NCBI GenBank assembly: GCA_029931535.1
Contig: JAQPZY010001621.1
Span: 3,758,001 to 3,822,000, forward strand
DNA: 64,000 bases
Origin: Margaritifera margaritifera
Lineage: Eukaryota; Mollusca; Bivalvia; Unionida; Margaritiferidae
Reading direction: 5' to 3'
Shown: positions 8,600 to 19,213 of the stretch, one piece after another
Position numbering within the stretch: position 1 is the first letter of the stretch
Layout: every line of letters starts with the position of its first letter
Made by a program: the position numbers and the translations under genes
Notes under the pieces: generated by a model
Told to the model about the DNA's origin: nothing
Seen by the model: only the letters and a program-made list of their open reading frames with translations
The model's database searches: none

Positions 8600-10170
8600 A
8601 ATACAAGTTATGTTTATTTCAAAAATAGTTTTTTGTTGTCAGATTTGACCCTGAATGTTGTATACAGAAGTTCTGCAGTTGACAGAAAAATTATTCGGCT
8701 TTTCAATAATACCAAATATGACTTAATCGAATTTTTAAAAAAGTACAAAATACATAACATATAGCAATTGATATATATTTCACAGTCCTGACAGAAAGGA
8801 TATTTGGGACTTTTCAAAGATAGTATTTATGCTCATGTTTACACCCTAAACACTGTTCTTAAATTTGAAATGAGCCTTATCAAATGTTGTGCAGTCTATA
8901 GAAATGAGCCTTATCAAATAATGTGCAGTCTATAGAAATGAGCCTTATCAAATGTTGTGCAGTCTATAGAAATGAGCCTTATTAAATGGTGTGCAATCTA
9001 TAGAAATGAGCCTTATCAAATGTTGTGCAGTCTATAGAAATGAGCCTTATCAAATAATGTATAGTCTATAGAAATGAGCCTTATCAAATGTTGTGCAGTC
9101 TATTGAAATGAGCCTTATCAAATAATGTGCAGTCTATAGAAATGAGCCTTATCAAATGTTGTGCAGTCTACAGCTTTTAAATAACAACAATAACCACTTG
9201 ACCTAAAATAACATGAAGAAATGCATAAAACATAGAAATTTGTATGTATTTGACAGTTCCAACAGGAAACCAGTTCAAGTTATTTTAAAGATAGAATTTT
9301 ATGCTAATCTTGAACCCATAGATACAGTGTTTCAATTTAAAGCTTTCCCAACAACTGTACAATATGCAGGAAATGTACTTAGCATTCAAATATGACCCGA
9401 TTTAAACAGAACATGTAGAAGTGCATAAAACAGAGCAATTGATATGTGTTTGACAGTTGTGACGCTAAATAGGTTCAAGTCATTTCAGACAGAATCGTAC
9501 GCTTCTGTTGAGTCTATAGATACTGCCCTTAAGTTTAATTCAAAATTTCCCACATGGTGTGCATTCTACAGAAAATTTATTTATCTTTTAAATGAAACCA
9601 CAAATGATTTGATTTAATAGGACACGAAGAATTGGATAAAGCTGAGCAACTGGTACGTATTTAACAGAAAAGTGTTTCAATTTATTTTAAAGACAGAATT
9701 TTATGCTTTGACCGTGGATATGGCCGTTGAAATTAAAATTATCTTTGTAAAAACTTATGCAGTCTACAGAAAATTTATTTAACTTTTTAAATGATACCAA
9801 ATATGATTTGATCTAATTGAAGATGAAGAAATGAATAAATAGAGCAATTGGTATTTGACAGTTACATGTACTAAGCAAAAGCGGCTCAAGTTATTTCAAA
9901 AGAAATCATTTATGCTCCCCAGAAAATGTATTCCACTTTTAAACTGCACCAAATATGACTTCATTTTATAAACTATGAAGCAATATATGAAAATGGGCAG
10001 GTGCAAATCATTTGGCAAATAATGCAGAAAAAGCATTTAAGCAACATCCAAAATTGTGCTAAAATTATTTAGCTTTTTAGGCCTTGGTAACTGCCTTTTA
10101 ATGTGAAAATAAATTGTTTGAACATCTGTGCAGTTTTTTATAGGAAATTTAATTTACTTTCAGAGAATAA
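8600..10170. repeat. Diverged ~225-bp satellite
   Basis: Blocks recur in the same order about six times: AACTTTTAAATGATACCAAATATGA, GAAGAAATGCATAAA, AGCAATTGATATGTATTTGACAG, TTCAAGTTATTTCAAAGA, AGAATTTTATGCT and GTGCAGTCTACAG. Spacing is ~200-230 bases and copies are clearly diverged. A 34-bp part of one monomer has been amplified on its own (8868-9172). Confidence 0.7.
8868..9172. repeat. 34-bp minisatellite, 9 copies, inside the satellite
   Basis: The unit starts AAATGAGCCTTATCAAATGT and ends TGTGCAGTCTATAG. Two variants alternate (AAATGTTGTG and AAATAATGTG). The last bases equal the GCAGTCTACAG end of the surrounding ~225-bp monomers. Confidence 0.95.
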
Positions 10171-11723
10171 CAGGGATAATCCATTTGCTAGAAACATGAA
10201 AAGATATATACAACTGAGTCAACAGTGATATTACCCCCACTCACCATCACCGTTTGCCTGTCAATGTCACCCCCACCCCCTGAACTCGTTACTTGCATAG
10301 TAAAATCCTTTTCTCACAACATTTCAAATAAACCATACAAATGACAGGGTCTTACCTGTGGGGGTCCGAACCCTAAAAATGAGTGCTAAACTGGAAACTT
10401 TCCTAGAGCAAGATTTTTGTGCAGTTAGATGGTTAAAATTATGCCCCTGAAATGCTTAAAATACATGAGCTTCCAGGAGCTTTGCCCCCAAAACCCCCAC
10501 CAGGGGTTCCAGATTTGCAATATTAACATTTTAAAAGGTAATTTTTAAAATTTAAAAACTAATACCCTATTATGACATAACTTTGACGGTCTATACTTCT
10601 CTACGAATAGCAGTTCACATTCAGTTCTAGTTAATAAACCAGGTAATGGAAACAGGTCTATTCTCGCAGTATTGACTATTTCCATTCCAAATAGATACTT
10701 GCACCATCTGCCGGTTGTTTAAAATAGTTAAAATAGTTGTTAAATAGAAGTGTTTGATCTTAACTAAATGTTTCCTTTTCTGGAAATAAATAAGAAAATA
10801 ATAAATCAATAGAAAACGTATCAAAGATCTATCTAAATACAAGTCTCCTACATCTCATACCGTAAGTCAAATCACATCCCACTTGGCTGAATAAGGTCAT
10901 CGACTTGATGATGGTATACACTGATACAAGCAGTCACATGATTGAGCTTATATACATATTGCTCATTGCCAAAACATAGTACAGAACAAGGGTCGTTCTA
11001 GTGATACCTCGACATCATCCTCGATTGTTGCAATCGTGTACGACTCTATCAATAGATATAATTGATATACCAAAATATATAAATGAAATTATACCAGTAA
11101 TCCATATTAATTTACTACATTATGAGAAAACCTGTAATAAATACATAATGGGCAATTCATTCTTATACTTAATAAAGAGGTAACTAAAAGATTGAAAATG
11201 AAAGAGCGATGTTTCTAGAAAACATCACAACTGCCTCTAGAGAATACAGGATCTATTCCTTTGATAGCATGTCCATAAAAGATGTGCAAGTAACACAGTG
11301 AACCGTATATCAAAATAAAGAAGACAAAATTTTGCCAAAACAAAAATAAATATAAAAAAAGAACCCACAAAATCATCTATAGAACAGCAGGTGCCTTTTG
11401 ACAAACACAATAGCAATGTGTATTTGAGCAGAGGTCTCAAAGAGTTGAAAGGATCTTATTAACTGCAAACAGCTGATGATTGTAAATTATGGAAAATATG
11501 GTGGGCTCACTATGCTTAAATTCGAGTATGGAGGAGAGTACGTGTTTCCATATGCCCACATTACCTCTTCAGAGAATAATTTCATATATAATTGTATAGT
11601 CTCATAACGATTGTTAATATTTCATATTTTAAAACTGTTAAATTTAAGTTTTCTTTATGCATGACGATGTGGTGTGTTATAACTGACATCGTGTTAATTT
11701 CATACTCTGCTTGGGTTGGCTTA
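10171..11723. other. Unassigned stretch
   Basis: No supported gene. A G/C-richer patch at ~10440-10510 contains AGCTTTGCCCCCAAAACCCC and a near-palindrome CCCCCACCAGGGG. The remainder is AT-rich. Confidence 0.4.
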
Positions 11724-13453
11724 TAGTCATTTCGTTCCAAAACCAGTTAATCCCGGGTCAGTTTGGTCGGGTTGTTTCGGCCTGCTATTTCAACTGGGTC
11801 GATTCGGCCCACTGTACTTTGATATAGACAGTATATAAAGAATTCATGTCCATTTAAACAAAAGATAACGTCAATGCGTAATTTATATAGTTAAAAATAT
11901 GTAAATGTACGTATGGTACAAAAGTGAATAGAATAATAAATAAGATTTCCTCATGTGCATACATGCCTTATGTTTGTAATGTTAGCAACATTAAATTAAA
12001 TAAATACTAATAATGGTACCGTTTATTGATTTTTAATAAATTTATTAATTCAATTATACTTGGTTAAGTAGATGTTTTTCAGTATTCATTGTTTCTTTTC
12101 ATCAGCTTTATTATCGGATTATTGGATTGATTAATGTATGCATGTAACTGATTGCAAAATGGTGATTTTTTTGGTTGTCTATAAATGAATGTTGCATCTT
12201 TTCGTCTTATAATTGAGTCTTATATAAGAAAAATTGACAAAATCCCACTTGATATTATTAGTTGCCGAATTCATGTGTGTGTGTGTGTGTCTTATAATTA
12301 CAAAGGGTATATTTATTATAGTTTTCTGTGTTTATTGCTGTTCATATTTAAGAAGTAAATAATTATTATCCATAATATATATAATAAATTTGTTATAGTT
12401 ATTTTGATTTTAATGGAAAAAAATAGTGTTTATTTGTAAAGGTGTAATTGCAAACCATTTGCAAAAGGTTTTCTCGTAGTTTTATGAGGAAGAGATGTGC
12501 TAGTATTTATATTAAAATCGTCCTCTTAGATCAACACAAACAAGATTGGTTATCTGTTTTAGAGAAAAAAACGTCCAAAGGACAAAATTTTAACATATTT
12601 TAAAACTGGTATTTAAATATGAAGAATATTTAATTAAAAAAATGTAACTTAAAATTTAGGATGTCAATCTATAAATTACATGCTGAAAAAGGTCGAAGTA
12701 ATAAGAATCCATATGAAGAAAGAAAATGTACCGAATGTCAGAATAACCTTTTGGGTGATGATTTCCATTGCCTTGATAATCCGTGCTCTCATTTTTTGCT
12801 GTCTCTTCCATTTTAAATATACAATTGTGGTTTCTCATGTAATAGAACTTTAACTGTACTTGATTCATGTGCCTATATGTATGACCTGAATATGATTCTT
12901 TTTCCATTAAAATTTTTATGTTAAATTTTTTCTGTAACATACATCTTTCATTTACACAAATTGTCATCTTTTTTATCCTTAATTGGACCGCAACATACAG
13001 GTGCAATTAGTTGCAGTCTCTTTAAGTTAGCCCTTAAGAACCATTGCAATCAACATAAATGAAAGTCACAAATACAACTAAAAGACAATGCCACTAATTG
13101 TTTTGAAAGAAAGACTACAGACTGCCAATATGTAATGTTTGTAATACTTATGGTTTCTTTATAAAAACGTCAAATTATCATCTTCAAACCTTAAATCTGA
13201 ATAAGCCTGGACCAAATCAGCCACTTGTTTTTATTTCATATAAATACATAATCAGCAGATATGTCATTATGATCACTGTCACTTTGTTGCTCAACATTAT
13301 ACTATTCAAATGAAAACATCTTTATTAAACTAGCACTGTATTTACCTAATAAAATGTATGTGGGCCGAAACGATTCAGTCGAATCGACCAGACCGAACGT
13401 AGCCGTTGGGACGAATCGACCTCGGACGAACTAGTTTGAGGTCGAAATGACCT
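11724..13453. mobile_element. TIR element, ~1.7 kb, non-autonomous
   Basis: The left 92 bases (GTCATTTCG ... GGTCGATTCGGCCCACTGTA) align at roughly 70% with the reverse complement of the right 95 bases, which starts GGTCATTTCGACCTC and ends in TTTCGGCCCACATA. The 1.5 kb between them is AT-rich with a 116-codon minus-strand open frame (12656-13006) of no recognisable family. The superfamily was not assigned and no clear target-site duplication was read. Confidence 0.7.
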
Positions 13454-13926
13454 GTACCCCTCGAGCCCCAGTACAGCGATTACATCATTTGCAGCGAGAA
13501 TATGAGAACCTCATTTTATATTGTGGTATACACAGTATGTTCTATTATACGTTGTTTATTGCAAAATCGGCATAATTTACATTATTTCCTGAATACACGA
13601 TTGGAGATAAATGATAAATAAACAAGTACGGCAACTTTCATTAGCAGGTAAATTATTGTCTTTTATATAGTTGTGATTCGTTTCTTGTTTACTGCAACAA
13701 AAATACCGTTCGCCAGTATATGTGCCGGAACCTCTACCAGTCTAGTATATGAATATATTTCTATCGTATCTTATCGAAGTAAACATAAGTATAACAGCGA
13801 ACGTACTTCGCTTTTTACTATTTTCTCCAACTTTTCCCTTCTATCCCTGTCTCTCTCCATACCGTGAACGAGTATACTTCTTACAGTTATCACCTGCCAG
13901 ATTCACGTGATCAGTTTACGTTATTG
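13454..13926. other. Unassigned spacer between two TIR elements
   Basis: No coding or repeat signal supported. Confidence 0.4.
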
Positions 13927-14066
13927 TGGGCTCCAACTTAAAATACGCCATTTCTCGAAACCTTGCGCGCAACAACTTGAAATTCCAAGTTGTCGCGCTC
14001 TTTCTCGAGAAATTGCATGATCGTGAAAGTCCGACTTTTTCACAAGGCTTCTTAGAGATTTTCATC

Positions 14067-14068
<2 letters not shown>

Positions 14069-14109
<41 letters not shown>
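14069..14109. repeat. (GT)n microsatellite
   Basis: About 20 uninterrupted GT units just inside the left TIR. Confidence 0.95.
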
Positions 14110-14113
<4 letters not shown>

Positions 14114-14269
14114 AAATAATATATTTAAGTTTTGATTTATTTATTTAACCATTAATATTATTTATATTGTATTATATTCGTAACAAGTGTGATTCTGAGT
14201 ATGTTGCTGGAAAAGACTGAATCGAAATATTTTGTTTAAGAATATTGCACAGAACTATTTGTCAATAAG

Positions 14270-15400
14270 ATTGTCACAGAGGAAATTATTTCTGATAGTA
14301 GGGGCATATTTGACAGTAATGAAGGTTACACTTAGCTGTTCGATGATGTCTGAAAGGGAATTTTCAGACTTTAGTCCTAAAAAGAATAGTTTGAAGGTAG
14401 GAAAGACCTAAAGAGACCATTAATATAGCCCCGTGTACTCAACATTAATATAGCCCCTTTTACTCAACATTAATATAGCCCCGTGTACTCGACATTAATA
14501 TAGCCCCGTGTACTCAACATTAATATAGCCCCGTGTACTCAACATTAATATAGCCCCGTGTACTCGACATTAATATAGCCCCGTGTACTCAACATTAATA
14601 TAGCCCCGTGTACTCAACATTAATATAGCCCCGTGTACTCGACATTAATATAGCCCCGTGTACTCAACATTAATATAGCCCCGTGTACTCAACATTAATA
14701 TAGCCCCGTGTACTCAACATTAATATAGCCCCTTTTACTCAACATTAATATAGCCCCGTGTACTCGACATTAATATAGCCCCGTGTACTCAACATTAATA
14801 TAGCCCCGTGTACTCAACATTAATATAGCCCCGTGTACTCGACATTAATATAGCCCCGTGTACTCAACATTAATATAGCCCCGTGCACTCTACATTAATA
14901 TAGCCCCGTGTACTCAAGTTTAATATAGCCATGTGTACTCAAGTTTTACAGATATGAAGCCTACTTAAAATTGTTGCATGATGTCTTAAAGAGAGTTGTT
15001 TCATGAAAAGAATATTTGGAAGGTATTCGAGGTCTATAGGGATTGTTACTATCCCCCATAGAGTTATATTTCACAATTATGAAGATAATTCCAAGTTGTT
15101 GCATGATGATGCATGCCATTTTTGGAAATTTAATCATTTAAAGACTTTTTTAAAGGTATGATAGGTCTTCAATGGAGTTGTTGCAGAAAAAGAATATTTA
15201 GAAGATATTAAAGGTCTAAAGGGGTTGTTACTATTGCCCCATGGAGTTATATTTCACAGTTATAGGGTTATTCCAAGTTGGTGCATGATGCCTGCATGCC
15301 ATTTTTGGGAATTTAGTCCTAAAAAGACTATTTTAAAGGTAGGAAAGGTCTTGAGGGAGTTGTTGTATAAAATATTTGGAAGATATTACAGAGACAAACA
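14270..15400. repeat. Diverged ~190-bp satellite hosting the 25-bp array
   Basis: TTTAGTCCTAAAAAGA, AAGGTAGGAAAG, GGTTGTTACTATTGCCCC, GGAGTTATATTTCACA and GTTGCATGATG recur in order near 14340, 14950, 15120 and 15240. The 25-bp array begins where TTACTATTGCCCCATGGAG would be expected. Confidence 0.65.
14417..14945. repeat. 25-bp minisatellite, ~21 copies, with higher-order pattern
   Basis: The unit is ACATTAATATAGCCCCGTGT plus ACTCA. Units differ at CTCAA or CTCGA in a mainly A-A-G order, giving a 75-bp super-unit. A rarer TTTTACTC variant appears twice about 300 bases apart, which suggests a larger block duplication. There are no spacers, so it is not a CRISPR array. Confidence 0.95.
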
Positions 15401-16039
15401 TAATTAGATCTTTACCTAACATTCGTCTGCACTTGATTTCTAGCTTACAAAATGTTCTTTAAACAGAAGCATAATTAATTCAGCACGTTAATTACAAAGT
15501 ATAATGCATTTATTAGATAAATTCATGGGTGGTATCTAAACAATTTTATTATTTATTTGTGTGAATCAAAATGAATTTGATAAAAAAAAATATTTCAAAA
15601 TTTAACTAATATAAAAAGTTTCAAAGTTTTGATCATTGCTGTCGTAATTAAAAAGGTACTGAATGGGATTCAGATACAAATATCAACATTCATATCATGT
15701 TCATATAAAGCATTTAAATAGACATTTTCTTCAAAATTCATAAGTGCATCTTACAGATTTGTTGGTGTTATTTTTCATTATAATTAAATTATTATTTATT
15801 GCACATGCTCTAGACAATAAGTATAGAAATTTCATAGTAATAGTCATTATTACAATTTATACAATGTACTACATGTACTTAGAAGACATTTTCAAGATTT
15901 AACTTCACAACCTATCTTAAAATTCACTTGAAACTGTGATGAAAGTGAGAAAAAACTACTTGCTTTGTGCTTTAATTTTGCTGGCTTGGGCGACAAATTG
16001 TTGCAAAAACCTGAAACATCTTTAAGTCTCCCATCCAGA

Positions 16040-16365
16040 ATATAAAATACATTATTGTCATAAGTCCTAGTCATAATATAAAATACATTATTGACATAAG
16101 TCCTAGCCATAATATAAAATACATTATTGACATAAGTCCTAGCCATAATATAAAATAAATTATTGACATAAGTCCTAGCCATAATATAAAATATATTATT
16201 GACATAAGTCCTAGTCATAATATAAAATACATTATTGACATAAGTCCTAGTCATAATATAAAATACATTATTGACATAAGTCCTAGCCATAATATAAAAT
16301 ACATTATTGACATAAGTCCTAGTCATAATATAATATACATTATTGACATGAGTCCTAGACACGGA
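16040..16365. repeat. 36-bp minisatellite, ~9 copies
   Basis: The unit contains CATAAGTCCTAGTCATAATA and AAATACATTATTGA. Being 36 bases it keeps a minus-strand frame open (216 codons, repeats of RTYVNNVFYIMA). The frame starts in the right TIR and has no recognisable domain, so I do not call a gene. Confidence 0.95.
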
Positions 16366-16730
16366 TTTATTAGTCGTCTTATTATTCACGTATTTCTCCC
16401 TGCAAAAAAAAAATGTCTCTATCAACATCCTCCACATAACGCACTTATGGAACTGATGCAAAACCGGCCGCTCACTCAATTTATATCCCTTAGTACGGTC
16501 ACGCAATTTCTCGAGAAAGAGCGCAATAACTTGGGATTCCAAGTTGTTGCATTACTCCAAATTGGAGCCCAACATTGTCAAGGTCAACATTTACTAGGAA
16601 CGCACTTAAGCCGCCTAGAGGAAACTATACGTGCTCTATGGGGCCATATATATGGTACTATAGGTACGACAATAGCAACTGTACCCTCAAACACTAAACC
16701 AAAAGTGTGACAGACGGACGGGCTGACAAG

Positions 16731-16834
16731 ACTAATACCATATGGCCTTTCAAATAAGTGGCGAGGCATTAAAAATTCCAGTTGATTGAGTTTTAATGTC
16801 TCGCCACTTGTGTGGCAGGCCATATGGTATTAGC
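16731..16834. repeat. Foldback MITE-like element
   Basis: CTAATACCATATGGCC at the left and GGCCATATGGTATTAG at the right are exact complements. The stem continues inward through AGTGGCGAGGCATTAAAA / TTTTAATGTCTCGCCACTT around a ~16-base loop. Confidence 0.9.
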
Positions 16835-16842
16835 CTTGGTTT

Positions 16843-17277
16843 CATATCATAAGTGACAGTGTAAACAATTCTACCAGTTAACGGTATTGAGTCTATTGAC
16901 GATGACATTGTGATCAGTTACTTCCAGGCACATATGGTATATACATGTAAGAATCTGATTACAGTTGAGATCTCCGACATAATAGAGATCTGAAACACAC
17001 TGATGAAAGTTCATGTACTGCTGACATTAAGAATTCACTGTCGGCATAAAAAATTATAATCCTATATAGAAATACTGTAGTAAGAAAATGTCAGAATATT
17101 TGAAATCACACACACATATAGAGTGATTTTTTAAATTTAGTTTTGTCTTAGCGATTCAGACATTTTATTACAACAGTGATAAAGTTTCAGAGGCCCGTGG
17201 ATATACATATTTTAAAGATACTATATTTTATTACCTTTATCATTTTGGTTTAAATAATAAAAAATTTGGACTAAGTT
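16843..17277. other. Mostly unassigned; contains a repeat A end fragment
   Basis: At 17160-17200 the sequence CATTTTATTACAACAGTGAT followed by AAAGTTTCAGAGGCCCGTGG resembles 4321-4360 of repeat A. The rest shows nothing supported. Confidence 0.55.
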
Positions 17278-17281
17278 GTTA

Positions 17282-17366
<85 letters not shown>
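17278..17366. repeat. Compound (GT)n(GA)n microsatellite
   Basis: About 12 GT units followed by ~32 GA units. Confidence 0.95.
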
Positions 17367-17368
<2 letters not shown>

Positions 17369-17370
17369 GA

Positions 17371-17490
17371 AGCTGCTGTCCCTGGATCATACAGGAGAAT
17401 GCTCGAAAACATTAACAGAATCTTTAAATACGAATAAATAATATTATCATACAGGTTAGAGAATTTTTAATTCGTACTCTACGGAGATTC
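17371..17490. repeat. Unexpanded precursor copy of the 43-bp array locus
   Basis: CTGGATCATACAGGAGAATG, ACATTAACAGAATCTTTAAA, one ACGAATAAATAATATTATCA unit, then TTTTTAATTC and CTACGGAGATT. The same flanks surround nine units at 17750-18212. Confidence 0.85.
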
Positions 17491-17545
17491 GAACCCTGTC
17501 TGCGATTAACAGCACCCATCGCCATTCCTGTAAGCACAAACTCAT
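17455..17545 (-). mobile_element. Possible tRNA-like SINE fragment
   Basis: On the minus strand GGGTTCGAATCTCC is a good Pol III B box, preceded by GCTGTTAATCGCAGA, which resembles an anticodon arm. No clear A box or tail is seen. Confidence 0.3.
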
Positions 17546-17749
17546 ATACCATCTCGAACATGCATACATCACCAAAAATGATGTTACAATGTCGCTGGTA
17601 TAGGCATTCGTGCGTAGCAGACACACCCGCATATCGACCCAGTGATTTTAAGTCTCATCAATGTACACAGTCGCTCCAGATTCCTACGACAGAAATAAAG
17701 GTATATAGAGGTTATTATAGAGAATTACAAATATACACCAAACAGAACG

Positions 17750-18212
17750 GAAAGTGCAGTCTCTGGATACTACAGGAGAATGCTTGATAACATTAACATA
17801 ATTTTTTAATACGGATAAATAATATTATCATACAGGTAAGAGAATTTTCAAATACGGATAAATAATATTATCATACAGGTTAGATAATTTTTAAATACGG
17901 ATAAATAATATTATCATACAGGTTAGAGAATTTTTAAATACGGATAAATAATATTATCATACAGGTAAGATAATTTTTAAATACGGATAAATAATATTAT
18001 CATACAGGTTAGAGAATTTTAAAATACGGATAAATAATATTATCATACAGGTTAGAGAATTTTAAAATACGGATAAATAATATTATCATACAGGTTAGAG
18101 AATTTTAAAATACGGATAAATAATATTATCATACAGGTTAGATAATCTTTAAATACGGATAAATAATATTATCATACAGGTTAGAGAATTTTTAATTCTA
18201 CGGAGATTACTA
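17750..18212. repeat. 43-bp minisatellite, ~9 copies
   Basis: The unit is TTTTTAAATACGGATAAATA followed by ATATTATCATACAGGTTAGAGAA (split here for length). The outer flanks repeat those of 17371-17490, so one duplicate expanded and the other did not. Confidence 0.95.
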
Positions 18213-18260
18213 AGTCATATCTTTAGTTGGACGTGCACGTCTAATCGGTGTTGCAATTTG

Positions 18261-18563
18261 TCAGTTGCTGACAATTACATAAAAAAAATTCATAATTATT
18301 TCAACAAATTTAGCATGACTTGTGTGTTGAGCAGTTTCTGGGGGGAAAAAAAGTTTACCAAACTTTAGTACTTTAGGATTAGTACAATAATAAGATGGTA
18401 TGAATATGCATCTTTCTCTTGAGAAGAACGGACAGACGAACAAATAGTTAAATTCATCATCCTTATCGAACAAAGTGCATTTTCTATCTTGTTTTGGTAT
18501 ATTTTCATAAAGTCTTGACTCGACTGGAAGTTTGTGGTTGCTAGCTCTAAATTCTAGCAAAGG
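18261..18563 (-). pseudogene. LINE 1 relic, C-terminal end of ORF2
   Basis: The minus strand keeps 99 codons open with EFRASNHKLPVESRLYENIP, then DEFNYLFVCPFFSRER and AKFVEIIMNF. This is the Cys/His-containing C-terminal tail typical of a large group of marine invertebrate non-LTR retrotransposons. It is the continuation of 19214-21160, from which it was separated by an LTR insertion at 18570-19213. Confidence 0.8.
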
Positions 18564-18569
18564 AGATTA

Positions 18570-19213
18570 TGTATATTTCATCTATGATGTGTGTTTAAAT
18601 CTTGTCCATGAAGGTAAGTCGTACTTTAGATTCTGGTCACTTGTAATGTTTACAAGCATTTGAGTTCAAAGCTATTCTTATTTACAGTTAGAATTTTTTT
18701 TTTTTTTTCCATTGGATTGCTTAACATCTTGTTATGATATAGGTGAAGTGAAAATGTGTATATATAGGGATTTGGTAAACAAATAATTCATTCCTGTTAT
18801 AGATCAGTCTGTGGAATCCAATTGAGATCAGATTTTATAAATTGTGCCGTTGAAATGAAATATAATTCGAGGGGAATTATTTATTTAATATATTCATTGG
18901 AATTACTAAAATGCTGATTGACTTTTGAATTAATACATTACTTTGGATTTTTTTGAAGTCATTCAAAGACATTCTGGATTGTATCATTTTTATATCAGGA
19001 CATTCAAGACTATTGGAACTCGTTCGGAATATTCTATATTTTTGAACTTGTGGTTAGGACATTTAGGATTATTTGGAATTTGATTCACAATATTGTAAGT
19101 ATCTCTTGAATTTCACTTTGTATTATAGGGAAATAAATTGCTTGTTGATATTACTTACATTGTTGGTTTCACTTTCTTTCTGTTACATATTTTTAAAACC
19201 TAGAGTCGTAACA
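18570..19213 (-). mobile_element. Solo LTR (family L), inserted in LINE 1
   Basis: On the minus strand it begins TGTTACGACTCTAGG and ends ATATACA, giving TG...CA termini. It is flanked by AGATTA (18564-18569) and AGAATA (19214-19219), a probable imperfect target duplication. The LINE reading frame resumes on each side, with VYS before and LLEFRASN after. It is homologous over most of its length to 25553-26377 in the opposite orientation. No internal retrotransposon genes lie next to it. Confidence 0.75.

Larger units (their letters stand above)
13927..16571. mobile_element. TIR element, ~2.6 kb, filled with tandem repeats
   Basis: Left end TGGGCTCCAACTTAAAAT ... GCGCTCTTTCTCGAGAAATT matches the reverse complement of the right end TGGGCTCCAATTTGGAGT ... 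GCGCTCTTTCTCGAGAAATT over ~100 bases. Each TIR has an internal palindrome around AACTTGNNATTCCAAGTT. The interior has no transposase but holds a (GT)n tract, a ~190-bp diverged satellite, a 25-bp minisatellite and a 36-bp minisatellite. It is a non-autonomous DNA transposon or a foldback-type element. Flanking duplications are not convincing. Confidence 0.75.

Noticed and set aside
12656..13006. 116-codon minus-strand frame as a gene
   Set aside because: AT-rich composition, no domain, lies inside a non-autonomous TIR element.
14417..14945. CRISPR-like appearance of a 25-bp direct repeat array
   Set aside because: Units are contiguous with no unique spacers and the window is eukaryotic.
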